DNA of 64,000 nucleotides from the NCBI RefSeq assembly GCF_025380365.1, contig NZ_JAOCQF010000003.1, positions 310,001-374,000 on the forward strand, in the 5' to 3' direction. Below are positions 48,352 to 56,888 of this stretch, piece after piece (position 1 is the stretch's first letter; each line of letters starts with the position of its first letter). The notes below the pieces were generated by a model that made no database searches, was not told the origin of the DNA, and saw only the letters and a program-made list of their open reading frames with translations. The stretch comes from Albidovulum sediminis. GTDB lineage: Bacteria > Pseudomonadota > Alphaproteobacteria > Rhodobacterales > Rhodobacteraceae. The position numbers were made by a program, and so were the translations under genes.

Positions 48352-49313
48352 CTTTCCCCTTCCCCCTGGTGAACCCCGCTGTCGCGCAGGCAGGTCGCGC
48401 AAAGTTCCCGTGCCTCGGCCACGAAGCGCGCGTTCCTTTCGGCTCCGCCGTCCTCTGCCATGCGCGGCACGATCCAGCCGACATAGGTCAGCGCCCTGAT
48501 GGCGATGAACAGGTCAAGGAGCGAAAGATCAAGCGCGCGCCGGCCGAGATAGCCGTCGATCAGGCATGCCTTCAGCGTGGGATAGTCAGGCTCCGCCATC
48601 GACTTCAGCAGGACCGTGGCCATGTCGAACAGGCGATAGCCGAAGCCGCCGTCGTCGAAGTCGATCATCCGGATGACCGGACCATCCAGCAGCACGTTCT
48701 CGCGGACAAGATCGGCGTGGATCAGGCCGAAGTCCAGCGAAGTGCGCGGATCGCCCAGCCGATCGCGCGCCACCTGCCGAAACCGCAGGAACAGGTCACG
48801 CGTCGCCGGGTCGAGCGTGGGGTTGTCCCAGAACCGACTCCATAGCGGCGCATCGCCAAGAAGGCCGTCGATGTCCCATCGGCAGCGCCGAAAGCCGGGG
48901 GGCTGCCGCCACGCATCGCAAGCGGCGTGCAGCCGGGCCATTTCCGCCCCCAGCACATGGAAGACCCCGGTTCTGTCGGCGACCGACAGGGGCGTGCGGC
49001 TTTTGCCCATCGGCTTGCCCGGGAGCCAGCCCAAGACATCGACAAAGTTGCCGCCAAGCCGCTCCAACAACCGGCCGGAGCGCGCGGTAACGGGGCGCGG
49101 AACATGCAGCCCGGCCCTGTCCATCGCCTCCAGCCAGACGAGTTCGGAGACCAGTTCATCCTCTTGCCGGTAGCCGGGTCGCTTGATCCTGAGCGCAAGG
49201 TCGCCGGTCGCGGACCGCACCCGGTAAACCCGGTTCTCGCGCCCCGCCACAAAGCTGCATTCGGCTCCCTCCAGACCCCAAAGTGCCAGGGCTTCCCTGA
49301 CCGGATCGGTCAT
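48348..49313 (-). CDS. APH-fold kinase (hydroxylysine/choline kinase-like)
   Basis: 321 residues of the aminoglycoside-phosphotransferase/homoserine-kinase fold. The catalytic loop is LIHADLVRENVLLD near residues 198-211 (His-x-Asp...Asn) and the metal-binding motif is MIDFDDGGFG near 217. VYRVRSATGDLALRIKRPG contains the ATP-binding Lys. It resembles the hydroxylysine kinase/CHK-like branch. Its ATG overlaps the stop of the adjacent PLP phospho-lyase-type gene. In other organisms kinase and phospho-lyase act in sequence on hydroxylated amines, for example 5-hydroxylysine or ethanolamine. Confidence 0.85.
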   Translation of the reverse strand: MTDPVREALALWGLEGAECSFVAGRENRVYRVRSATGDLALRIKRPGYRQEDELVSELVWLEAMDRAGLHVPRPVTARSGRLLERLGGNFVDVLGWLPGKPMGKSRTPLSVADRTGVFHVLGAEMARLHAACDAWRQPPGFRRCRWDIDGLLGDAPLWSRFWDNPTLDPATRDLFLRFRQVARDRLGDPRTSLDFGLIHADLVRENVLLDGPVIRMIDFDDGGFGYRLFDMATVLLKSMAEPDYPTLKACLIDGYLGRRALDLSLLDLFIAIRALTYVGWIVPRMAEDGGAERNARFVAEARELCATCLRDSGVHQGEGER

Positions 49314-50587
49314 GCCGTCACCGGCGTTTCTGCCAGAACCGCATCCAGCGTGGTCATCAACAGGTCGAGGTGGTCCTCGCCGAAGGGCATCGGCGGGCGG
49401 ATCTTCAGCGTGTTCTTGTGGCGTCCCAGCTTCGACAGGATGATCCCGCGCTGCCGCATCCTGTTGACCGCCCGATCCGCGTAGGCGGCGGCGGGTGCCT
49501 TGCTGTCGCGGTCCAGAACGAATTCAGCGCCGAAGACCATGCCCGACTGCCGGACATCACCGATCACCTCGTACCTGAGCGCGAGATCGCTCAGCCGCTC
49601 TTGCGCCAGCCGGCCGATCCGCGCGGCATTGGCCTGAAGGTCCTTTTCCTGCAACTCCTCCAGCACGGCCGTTGCGGCGGCACAGCTGACCGGGTTGCCG
49701 CCGAAGGTGTTGAAATAGCGGAAGGACCCGCGGAACCGCGCCATGATCTCCGGCCGCGTCACCAGCCCGGCGACCGGATGGCCGTTGCCCATCGGCTTTC
49801 CCATGGTCACGATATCGGGGACCACGCCCTGCTTCTGATGCCCCCAGAAATGGCTGCCGCAACGGCCGAAACCCGCCTGAACCTCGTCGCAGATCAACAA
49901 GCCACCCGCACGGCGCACCGCCTCCGCCGCCGGGCGCAGCCAGCCTTCGGCCTGCGCGGGGAAGCCTTCGTTCAGGAACAGGGGGCAGACGATGAGCGCG
50001 GCGAAGCCGATGCCGTCGCGGTCCAGATCGTCGATCGACGCCTGCACCTTGGCCGCGAACCTCTGGCCGTCGGGGTCGGGGATGCGGTAGCTGTCCGGCG
50101 CCTCGACATGGCGCACATATTGGCCCAGGCCAAAGCCCACCTCGGGCACGTTGCTTTTCGAGAGGTGGCTGACCAGCGTGGTGTTGCCGTGATAGGTGGC
50201 GTCCGTCGCGATGATCCCGCGCTTGCCCGTCATCGCCTCGGCCATGCGGAGCGCGATGTCGTTCGCCTCGGACCCGGTGCAGGTCAGGATCGCGGTTTTC
50301 AGCGGATCGTCATAAGTCGCCGTCAGACGCTCGACATAGTCGAGGATACCTTCGTGCAGATAGCGCGTATGGGTGTTCAGGGTCGCCGCCTGACGGCAGA
50401 TCGCCTGCACCACGCGGGGGTTGCAGTGGCCGACATGCGGCACGTTGTTGTAGCAGTCCAGGTACCGGCGCCCTTCGGCATCCCACATCCAGACATCTTC
50501 GCCCCGCACGATGTGGACCGGATCGTCGTAGAAGGTGGAGACGTTCGGCCCCAGAAGCGCCCTGCGCCTCGCGATCAGGTCAGCCAT
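49310..50587 (-). CDS. Class III PLP enzyme, AGXT2L-type phospho-lyase
   Basis: 425 residues of the fold-type I, class III aminotransferase family. Features are [20 protein letters not shown] near residue 43, [14 protein letters not shown], the PLP-binding Asp in [19 protein letters not shown], and the Schiff-base Lys in [16 protein letters not shown]. The phrases YLDCxNNVxHVGHC, [11 protein letters not shown] and [12 protein letters not shown] match human AGXT2L1/2 (ethanolamine-phosphate and 5-phosphohydroxylysine phospho-lyases), so elimination of phosphate and ammonia is more likely than transamination. It overlaps tctA by 8 bp and the kinase by 4 bp. Confidence 0.88.
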   Translation of the reverse strand: MADLIARRRALLGPNVSTFYDDPVHIVRGEDVWMWDAEGRRYLDCYNNVPHVGHCNPRVVQAICRQAATLNTHTRYLHEGILDYVERLTATYDDPLKTAILTCTGSEANDIALRMAEAMTGKRGIIATDATYHGNTTLVSHLSKSNVPEVGFGLGQYVRHVEAPDSYRIPDPDGQRFAAKVQASIDDLDRDGIGFAALIVCPLFLNEGFPAQAEGWLRPAAEAVRRAGGLLICDEVQAGFGRCGSHFWGHQKQGVVPDIVTMGKPMGNGHPVAGLVTRPEIMARFRGSFRYFNTFGGNPVSCAAATAVLEELQEKDLQANAARIGRLAQERLSDLALRYEVIGDVRQSGMVFGAEFVLDRDSKAPAAAYADRAVNRMRQRGIILSKLGRHKNTLKIRPPMPFGEDHLDLLMTTLDAVLAETPVTA

Positions 50588-52079
50588 CGGCGTTCTCTGC
50601 CCGCTTTGCGGCCCGCGCCTTCATCACGGACCAGACCTGCCCTGCAAGGGCGAAGAGGATCATCGCGAACAGGATGAAGGCGATCGGGCGGTCGATGAAG
50701 TCCCAGGGCTCGCGCACCCGTGCCATGGCGGTGCGCAGACGGTCTTCCATCAGCTTGCCCAGGACGATGCCGAGGATGATCGGGGAGGTTGGCAGGTCCA
50801 GCCGTTTCAGGATGAAGCCGAAGACGCCGAAGGCAGAGGCGATGGCCACATCGGTCAGAGAGTTGCGCAGCGTGTAGACGCCGATCAGGCTGAAGGTGAG
50901 GATCATCATCCCGAGGAACCGATTGGGGATCAGCATCACCTTCATCAGCGTCCGTGTCGCGAAGAAGAGGAAAGCGACCACGATCACGTTCAGCAGGAAG
51001 AGGTTGAGGTAAAGCGCGTAGATGAAGTCCATCTGTTCGGCGAACAGGCGGGGGCCGGGGATGACGTTGTGGACATAGAACACCGCCAGCATCATCGCGG
51101 TCAGCTCCTCGCCTGGAATGCCCAGCGCCAGAAGCGGGATCATCGCCGCTGCCGGCACCGAGTTGTTCGCCGCCTCCGAGGCGACGATGCCCTCGGGGTT
51201 CCCCTTGCCGAACAACTCGGGCGTTTTTGATGTTCGTTGTGCGTAGGAATAGGACATGAACTGCGACATGAACTCCCCCACGCCTGGGATCATCCCGCAG
51301 ATCACGCCGAACGACGATGCGACCGTGGCAATCCGCCGGTAGACCCACAACTCCCGCATCTGGGAAAAGAAGCCGATCTTCGCGACCTCGGGCAGGTCGA
51401 TGGGCTTGTCCTCGCTCATCAGCAAAACCAGTGCCTGGCTGATCGCGAACAGGCCCAGGACCACGACAATCAGGTCGACGCCCGATTGCAGCCAAGGCAG
51501 GCCGAAGGTGAAGCGCTGCGTATAGGCGGTGGATTCGATGCCGATGGTGGCCAGGAATATTCCCAGACAGGCCAGGATGGCGGCCGGCAGGACCTGTCCG
51601 CGATGGGTCACGATGACCAGCACGATCCCCAGCAGCGCCGCCAGGAAAATCTCCCGGGCGCCAAACATCGGCGCGACCTTCGCAAGGACCGGGGCCAGCA
51701 GGATCAGCGCCCCGATGGACAGGACCGCGCCGTAGAAGGACGCGGAATAGGCCAGGCTCAGCGCCCGCCGCGACTAGCCCCGCTTGGTCATCGGATAGCC
51801 ATCATAGGTGGTCAGCGCGTTGACCGGCGTCCCGGGCGTGTTGACGAGGATGGCCGGAATGGCGCCGCCGAACATCGACGACCCGTAGATGCCCAGAAGA
51901 AGGGTCAGGCCGACGATCGGCTCCAGCGAGAAGGTCACCGGCAGCGCGATCGCAATGGCGACCGCCGCGCCCACGCCGGGCATCGCGCCCACGAGAACGC
52001 CGCCGATGGAGCCGATCACCAGGGCGGCGATCACGTCCCAACGCGCAAGCAGTTCGATGCTGGCAAGAAAGGTATCCAT
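50580..52079 (-). pseudogene. tctA: TctA-family permease interrupted by in-frame amber codon
   Basis: The frame from ATG 52079 to the stop at 50580 would encode about 499 residues, the normal TctA length. A TAG at 51774-51776 interrupts it after codon 101, inside the typical GYPMTKRGE-ASRAL region. Both sides are in the same frame and look intact: upstream GAMPGVGAAVAIAIALPVTF and NTPGTPVNALTTYDGYPM, downstream SLAYSASFYGAVLSIGALIL, ICGMIPGVGEFMSQFMSYSY and LGIPGEELTAMM. A single base change (for example GAG to TAG) would explain it. TctA is the large membrane subunit of tripartite tricarboxylate transporters; with it broken the uptake system should fail unless the codon is read through or is a sequencing error. 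ATG at 51668 could restart only a truncated protein. Confidence 0.85.
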
Positions 52080-52086
52080 ATGACCC

Positions 52087-52626
52087 TCAGAAATAGCGCA
52101 TCAGGATGTAGCGAAACGGCTCGGGCGCGATCTCGTAGACCGATCCCGACGGGATCTTCACGTTCATCCCGGTCTTGAAGAACAGGACGACGAACAGACC
52201 GAAACCTGCCGCGATCCAGAGGGTTCTGCCGCGATACCCCGCCCGCAAGGCAAGGCCCGCACAGAAGGAGAGCGTGGCGGCGAGATAGCCGATCACCGGG
52301 ATCGCCATCACGTAAAGCATGTACCAGCCGATGAACTCCAGCGACCGGAGCCACAATGCCGCCTCTTGCCAGCGGCCCGGCGTGCGGGCAACGCGGACGC
52401 GGGACAGGGCGTTCATCAGGCCGAACAGGACGACCCCAACCAGCGACAATGTCGGCCAGAAGCGGGGCTGCGCCGCCAGCCCCTTGCCCGGCAGCCATGT
52501 CGTCTGCCAGGGAACGGCGGCAAGAAGGATCAGCGCGATCGTCATGGTGATGGTCACGAACAGGATCTCGCCCGGCTTCCGCCCTTCTGGGAAGACATGC
52601 GGATGATCGTCTGCTTGCTGGCTCAT
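52087..52626 (-). CDS. tctB: TctB-family small permease subunit
   Basis: 179 residues from the ATG at 52626, which has GGAGG 8 bp upstream. Four hydrophobic segments (about 25-45, 58-75, 98-125 and 132-160) fit the TctB/DUF1468 small membrane subunit of tripartite tricarboxylate transporters. It lies between tctC and tctA with 7 bp to tctA. It appears intact. Confidence 0.85.
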   Translation of the reverse strand: MSQQADDHPHVFPEGRKPGEILFVTITMTIALILLAAVPWQTTWLPGKGLAAQPRFWPTLSLVGVVLFGLMNALSRVRVARTPGRWQEAALWLRSLEFIGWYMLYVMAIPVIGYLAATLSFCAGLALRAGYRGRTLWIAAGFGLFVVLFFKTGMNVKIPSGSVYEIAPEPFRYILMRYF

Positions 52627-52732
52627 CTGGCCAACCTCCAAGTCTGGCAGGTGCAGGATCCGGCCCAGCCCGGAACGGCGCGGGCCGCGGGAAGGTCAGG
52701 GAAGGGGCCTGGCCCTCCCGGTATTGTTCACA

Positions 52733-52761
52733 GGCCCCCGTGGCGCTGACCGCCGGGGGCC
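52733..52761 (-). terminator. Intercistronic hairpin between tctC and tctB
   Basis: GGCCCCCG and CGGGGGCC pair around a 13-nt loop in the 150-bp tctC-tctB gap. The transcribed strand has no T-run after it. Position matches the hairpins after the other binding-protein genes in this window. Confidence 0.5.
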
Positions 52762-52777
52762 CGATCGGGCTTAGGGC

Positions 52778-53713
52778 TTACTCCGCCAACATTGTCGCGA
52801 TGCGGCCCGACACCTCGATATCCGAGGCGATGCGGGCGGCGGCGGCATCGGCGTCCATCCAGTAGACGATCGCCCCCGTCTGCGCCGCAAGCTCCTGCGC
52901 GCGGGCTGAGGCCATGGTCTCCTTGGCCGAAGCGATGATCTTCTCGCGCACGTCGGCGGGGGTGTCCTTGTGGACAAACAGACCGTTCCAGAGCGAGATG
53001 TTCAGGTTCGGGGTCACAGACGCCAACGTCGGCGCATCCGGAACCACAGAAATCGGGGCTTCGGTGACGGTCGCAAGGATCTTCACGCTGTCGAGACAGG
53101 GCAGAAGCTGCTGGATCGTGGTGTTGATGACGTCGAAGTCGCCCGAGGCCAGAGAGTTGCAGTCAAGCGCGCCCGACGATGCCTCGCCACCCCATTCGAA
53201 GCCCAGCTCCTTGGCCGCCGCAAAGCTTGCCTGGGTGGGCAGCAGGAAGGCACCGAAGTGCCCCAGAAGCTGCGGCTCGGACTGCGAGTATTCGGCAAGC
53301 TCGGCCATGGTCGAGAATGGCTTGTCGGCCGAGGCGGCGATCACGAAGGGATAGGTCAGGAAGATGCCCAGCGGCTCGAACGGGTTCGGGTTCAGTCCGG
53401 GCACGCCGACATCGGGGCCGACAACCGGAATGTCGACGACGAACGAGCCGACGGTGTAGCCATCCGGCGCGGCTGCGGCGACTTCGGCGGCACCCGGGAA
53501 GGGGCCGCCTTCCGAGGGTTTGTTGACGACGGCCGCCGCGACCCCGTACTTCGCCTGGAAGTCCTCGGCGATCATGCGGGTCAGCACATCTTCGAGATCA
53601 CCCGGAGGGAAGGGCACGACGAAGCTGACGGGGCGGTCGGGATATTCTGCCGCTGCGGGGCAGGCGAGACTGGCCGCGATCACGGCAAGCATGGCGAGAT
53701 TCGGGTTAGGCAT
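52778..53713 (-). CDS. tctC: TctC-family periplasmic binding protein
   Basis: 311 residues with a Sec signal (cleavage after AAA near residue 22) followed by YPDRPVSFVVPFPPGDLEDV, the family hallmark PxGGxxD region in modified form (PPGDLED instead of PAGGGTD). NKPSEGGPFPGAAEVAAAAP and WNGLFVHKDTPADVREKI are further family parts. This altered motif suggests a ligand other than citrate, because that loop contacts the carboxylate. The product captures the substrate for TctAB. Divergent from the IclR gene by about 120 bp. Confidence 0.88.
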   Translation of the reverse strand: MPNPNLAMLAVIAASLACPAAAEYPDRPVSFVVPFPPGDLEDVLTRMIAEDFQAKYGVAAAVVNKPSEGGPFPGAAEVAAAAPDGYTVGSFVVDIPVVGPDVGVPGLNPNPFEPLGIFLTYPFVIAASADKPFSTMAELAEYSQSEPQLLGHFGAFLLPTQASFAAAKELGFEWGGEASSGALDCNSLASGDFDVINTTIQQLLPCLDSVKILATVTEAPISVVPDAPTLASVTPNLNISLWNGLFVHKDTPADVREKIIASAKETMASARAQELAAQTGAIVYWMDADAAAARIASDIEVSGRIATMLAE

Positions 53714-53833
53714 TGACGACCTCTCTGCGGTTTATTATTATCAACATCGGTTCAACAATAGCCCCTGCGCCGCGTTTCGTCAACGTGATTGACGCGTCGC
53801 AAGCGGGCCCGCCCGGGAAAGCCAGGTTTCGTA

Positions 53834-54625
53834 ATGTCCAGCACCGTCGCCAAAGCGTTGTCTTTGCTGAATTATTTCTCCGAGTCGGAGCCGGAGATCG
53901 GGCTTTCTGAACTTGCGCGGCGATCAGGCGTCGACAAAGCGACGGTACACCGGATGCTGGCGGTCATGTGCGACCACGGCCTGCTGGAAAAGCGTGGCGA
54001 CGCACGGCTTTACCGGCTGGGTGCGGGCGTCCTGCGCCTGGCGCGGGTGCGGGAAACAGCCTTTCCGGTCTCTTCCGTGTTCCAGCATTCGCTCGACACC
54101 CTGTCCGCGGAAATCGGCGAAACCGCGCATGGCTCGCTGATCGCGGGCCGCGCCCTTGCCACGATCGGCGTCAGCGAGAGCAACCGGGGCAGCCGCGTCT
54201 CTCTGGTTGCGGGTGAGATCCTGCCGATGCACAGCACCGCCTCGGGCATGGTCGTCCTTGCCTTCTCGCGGCCGGAATTTGTCGACCGCGCGCTGGGCGA
54301 GCCGCTGGTCGCCAAGACCTCCCGGACGGTCACCGACCCCAACATTATAAGGGCGCGGCTGCAGGAGGTGCGCCTGACGGGCTATGCCGAGGCCGACCAG
54401 ACCAACGAGGACGACGTCTACGGCATCGCGATGCCCGTCTTCGACACCGACGGCACACCGGCCGGGGCGATCGCCGTGGCGATGCCCGCCCACCGCATGA
54501 CGAACGAACTGCGCCGGCACACCATCTCGGCCCTGTTCGCCGAGGCCGACAAGCTGAACTTCGGCATCGGAGGCCGCCCGCCTGCCGAATTCCGCGCGGC
54601 GGCGGCCCGGTTCTCTCCGACCTGA
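53834..54625 (+). CDS. IclR-family transcriptional regulator
   Basis: 263 residues from the ATG at 53834 (MSSTVAKALSLLNYFSESEP); the frame is open 15 codons upstream. The winged helix-turn-helix spans about 1-65 (SELARRSGVDKATVHRMLAV) and the GAF-like effector domain about 80-250 (MHSTASGMVVLAFS, TNEDDVYGIAMPVFD). It lies between the tctC operon and the ALDH operon, so it likely controls both according to the pathway substrate. The ribosome site is weak. Confidence 0.9.
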   Translation: MSSTVAKALSLLNYFSESEPEIGLSELARRSGVDKATVHRMLAVMCDHGLLEKRGDARLYRLGAGVLRLARVRETAFPVSSVFQHSLDTLSAEIGETAHGSLIAGRALATIGVSESNRGSRVSLVAGEILPMHSTASGMVVLAFSRPEFVDRALGEPLVAKTSRTVTDPNIIRARLQEVRLTGYAEADQTNEDDVYGIAMPVFDTDGTPAGAIAVAMPAHRMTNELRRHTISALFAEADKLNFGIGGRPPAEFRAAAARFSPT

Positions 54626-54696
54626 TCTTCTGGGCTTCCGGTCCCTTCCCTGGCGAACCGCCGCGGCGGGCCTGTCTGACCTGCGCAAATGTCCGG

Positions 54697-54725
54697 TTGA
54701 CCCGCTGTCGGGATCGGTACATAAT
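54697..54725 (+). promoter_or_regulatory. Promoter of the ALDH operon
   Basis: TTGACC at 54697-54702 and CATAAT at 54720-54725 are separated by 17 bp, about 30 bp before the ALDH start codon. Confidence 0.6.
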
Positions 54726-54727
54726 AA

Positions 54728-54740
54728 ACACCGCTGGTGT
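54728..54740. promoter_or_regulatory. Palindromic operator candidate at ALDH promoter
   Basis: ACACC-GCT-GGTGT is a perfect 5-bp inverted repeat with a 3-bp centre, starting 2 bp after the -10 element. A bound repressor would block the start site. The neighbouring IclR protein is the obvious candidate. Confidence 0.45.
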
Positions 54741-54755
54741 AAATATAGAAACAAC

Positions 54756-56237
54756 ATGACGCAAGATCAGATCGAAACCCTTCGCACCACGCCACTGCCG
54801 CCGTTCCGGCACATCGTCGACGGCCAACCGGTCGCTGCCTCGGACGGCGGCACGATGCGCGTCGTGTCCCCCATCGACGGCAGCCTGCTGACCACTTGCG
54901 CGCGCGGCACCAAGGCCGACGCAGATGCCGCCATCGCGGCGGCACGCCGGGCCTTCGACGATGGGCGCTGGTCCGGTCTGCCCCCCGCCGCGCGCAAGAA
55001 GATACTGCTGAAATGGGCCGACCTGATCGAGGCCCGCGCGCTTGAGATCGCGGTTCTGGGCGTGCGCGAGAATGGCACCGAGATCGGCATGGCGCTCAAG
55101 GCCGAACCGCTCTCGGCAGCAGCGACGCTGCGCTACTATGCCGAGGCGATCGACAAGCTCTCGGGCGAGGTGGCGCCAACCGATCCGGCCTTCCTGGGTC
55201 TGGTTCACCGAGAACCGGCAGGCGTCGTCGGGGCCATCGTGCCCTGGAACTTCCCGCTGATGATCGGCGCGTGGAAGTTCGGCCCGGCGCTGGCAGCCGG
55301 CTGCACCATGGTGCTGAAACCGGCCGAGACAGCATCCCTGACCCTGCTGCGCCTCGCCGAACTGGCGCTTGAGGCCGGGGTGCCGCCGGGCGTGTTCAAC
55401 GTCGTCACCGGCGAAGGCGCGGTCGTGGGCGCCGCCATCGCCGAGTCGATGGATGTCGACGTGCTGGTCTTCACCGGATCGGGCGCGACGGGCCGGCGCC
55501 TGCTGGAGGCCGCCGCGCGGTCGAACCTCAAGCGCGTCTACCTGGAGCTTGGCGGCAAGTCCCCCAACATCGTCTTTGCCGATGCCCCCGATCTTGACGA
55601 GGCGGCGAAGGTTTCCGCCCAGGGCGTCTTCCGCAACTCCGGTCAGGTCTGCATCGCCGGATCGCGCATTCTGGTGGAGCGCAGCATCCACGCGACCTTC
55701 GTCGAAAAGCTTGCCGCCCATGCCGCCGCGATCCGGGTGGGCGATCCGCTGGACAGCGCGACCCAGGCGGGGGCGATGAACTCTGAACGCCAGTTGATGC
55801 AGAACCTTGCGTTCGTCGGGGAAGCCAGGGCGGCCGGACGCCATGTGATCGGGGGCGCGAGGATCCTGGAAGACACCGGCGGCTACTACATGTCCCCGGC
55901 CATTGTCGCGGACGCCACGCGCGAAGACCGCGTCTTCCGCGAAGAGGTCTTCGGCCCCGTCGTCACCGTAACTCCCTTCGACACCGAGGCCGAGGCGGTG
56001 GCGCTGGCCAACGACACGACCTACGGGCTGGCCGCCGCGGTCTGGACCTCGAACCTGTCGCGCGCGCACCGCATGGTGCGAAAGGTCCGCGCGGGCCTTG
56101 TGCATGTGAACACCTATGGCGGGTCCGACCTGACGGTGCCCCTTGGCGGGGTGAAACAGTCGGGCAACGGGCATGACAAGTCGCTGCATGCCTTCGACAA
56201 GTTCCTCGATCTGAAAACCGCATGGGTGAAGCTTTGA
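54756..56237 (+). CDS. Aldehyde dehydrogenase, PuuC-like
   Basis: 493 residues. NAD-binding and catalytic motifs are complete: VPWNFPLMIGAWKFGPALAA near 163, FTGSGATGRRLLEAAA, catalytic Glu in ELGGKSPNIVFADA near 268 and catalytic Cys in NSGQVCIAGSRILVE near 302. It resembles gamma-glutamyl-gamma-aminobutyraldehyde/aminoaldehyde dehydrogenases rather than the alpha-ketoglutarate semialdehyde enzyme needed in arabinose breakdown. It likely oxidises the aldehyde released by the phospho-lyase or aminotransferase. The HAD gene overlaps its end by 16 bp. Confidence 0.88.
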   Translation: MTQDQIETLRTTPLPPFRHIVDGQPVAASDGGTMRVVSPIDGSLLTTCARGTKADADAAIAAARRAFDDGRWSGLPPAARKKILLKWADLIEARALEIAVLGVRENGTEIGMALKAEPLSAAATLRYYAEAIDKLSGEVAPTDPAFLGLVHREPAGVVGAIVPWNFPLMIGAWKFGPALAAGCTMVLKPAETASLTLLRLAELALEAGVPPGVFNVVTGEGAVVGAAIAESMDVDVLVFTGSGATGRRLLEAAARSNLKRVYLELGGKSPNIVFADAPDLDEAAKVSAQGVFRNSGQVCIAGSRILVERSIHATFVEKLAAHAAAIRVGDPLDSATQAGAMNSERQLMQNLAFVGEARAAGRHVIGGARILEDTGGYYMSPAIVADATREDRVFREEVFGPVVTVTPFDTEAEAVALANDTTYGLAAAVWTSNLSRAHRMVRKVRAGLVHVNTYGGSDLTVPLGGVKQSGNGHDKSLHAFDKFLDLKTAWVKL

Positions 56238-56884
56238 CCCGCGCGCTGGTTCTGGATTTCGGCGGCGTGATCTCGAAAACCCTGTTCGAGACTCATGCGA
56301 TGTCCGAAGCTGCCCTTGGCCTTCAGCCCGGCACGCTGACCTGGCGCGGCCCCTTCGATCCGGAAACCGACGCCCCCTGGCGCACGATGCAGGCAGGCGA
56401 GATGACCGAACGCGAGTACTGGGCGCTCCGGATGCGAGAGACCGGCGCGCTTGTGGGCGAGGCGTGGTCCGAGTTCCCCCAGTTCGTCGGCCGGTTGCGC
56501 GGGGCCGATCCGGCGGCGGTGATCCGGCCCGAGGCGCTGGCCGCGATCGGAAAGGCCAAGGCGGCGGGTTGCAGACTGGCGATCCTGTCGAACGAGCTTG
56601 ACCTGTTCTACGGCGAGGATTTCCGGGCAAGACTGCCCTTCCTTGCCGATTTTGACTTGATCGTCGATGCCACCCATACCGGCATCCTGAAGCCCGATCC
56701 GCGCGCGTTCGGCTTAGTGACCGAGGGGCTGGGCCTGCCCGCATCGGCCTGCGTCTTTGTCGACGACCAGGCCCGCAACCTGCGCGGCGCCGAAGCCGTG
56801 GGGATGCCGTACGTCCACTTCGATGTCACGCAGCCCGGCGACAGCTATTCCCGCGCGCTCGCGCTGCTTTGCCAAGGAGATTGA
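56222..56884 (+). CDS. HAD-family (IA) hydrolase
   Basis: 220 residues. Motif I reads LVLDFGGVI, the D-x-G-G form common in this HAD branch; motif II lies in LAILSNELD near 118; motif III Lys in THTGILKPDPRAF near 155; motif IV in CVFVDDQARNLRGAEAVG near 180. Haloacid-dehalogenase-like phosphatases of this kind act on small phosphorylated metabolites. It is translationally overlapped with the ALDH gene. Possible role: removing phosphate from a stalled phospho-intermediate of the kinase pathway. Confidence 0.82.
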   Translation: MGEALTRALVLDFGGVISKTLFETHAMSEAALGLQPGTLTWRGPFDPETDAPWRTMQAGEMTEREYWALRMRETGALVGEAWSEFPQFVGRLRGADPAAVIRPEALAAIGKAKAAGCRLAILSNELDLFYGEDFRARLPFLADFDLIVDATHTGILKPDPRAFGLVTEGLGLPASACVFVDDQARNLRGAEAVGMPYVHFDVTQPGDSYSRALALLCQGD

Positions 56885-56888
56885 TCCG

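Noticed and set aside
50580-52079. Frameshift as the cause of the split tctA
   Set aside because: Both parts are in the same reading frame and the sequence between them aligns without insertion or deletion; only a TAG codon interrupts.
54756-56237. ALDH as the missing alpha-ketoglutarate semialdehyde dehydrogenase of the arabinose pathway
   Set aside because: Its sequence resembles aminoaldehyde (PuuC-like) dehydrogenases, and it is in the IclR-controlled operon, not the gbpR/chvE locus.
56222-56884. HAD protein inactive because motif I lacks the second Asp
   Set aside because: The D-x-G-G form (LDFGGV) is common in a functional HAD-IA branch and the other motifs are present.
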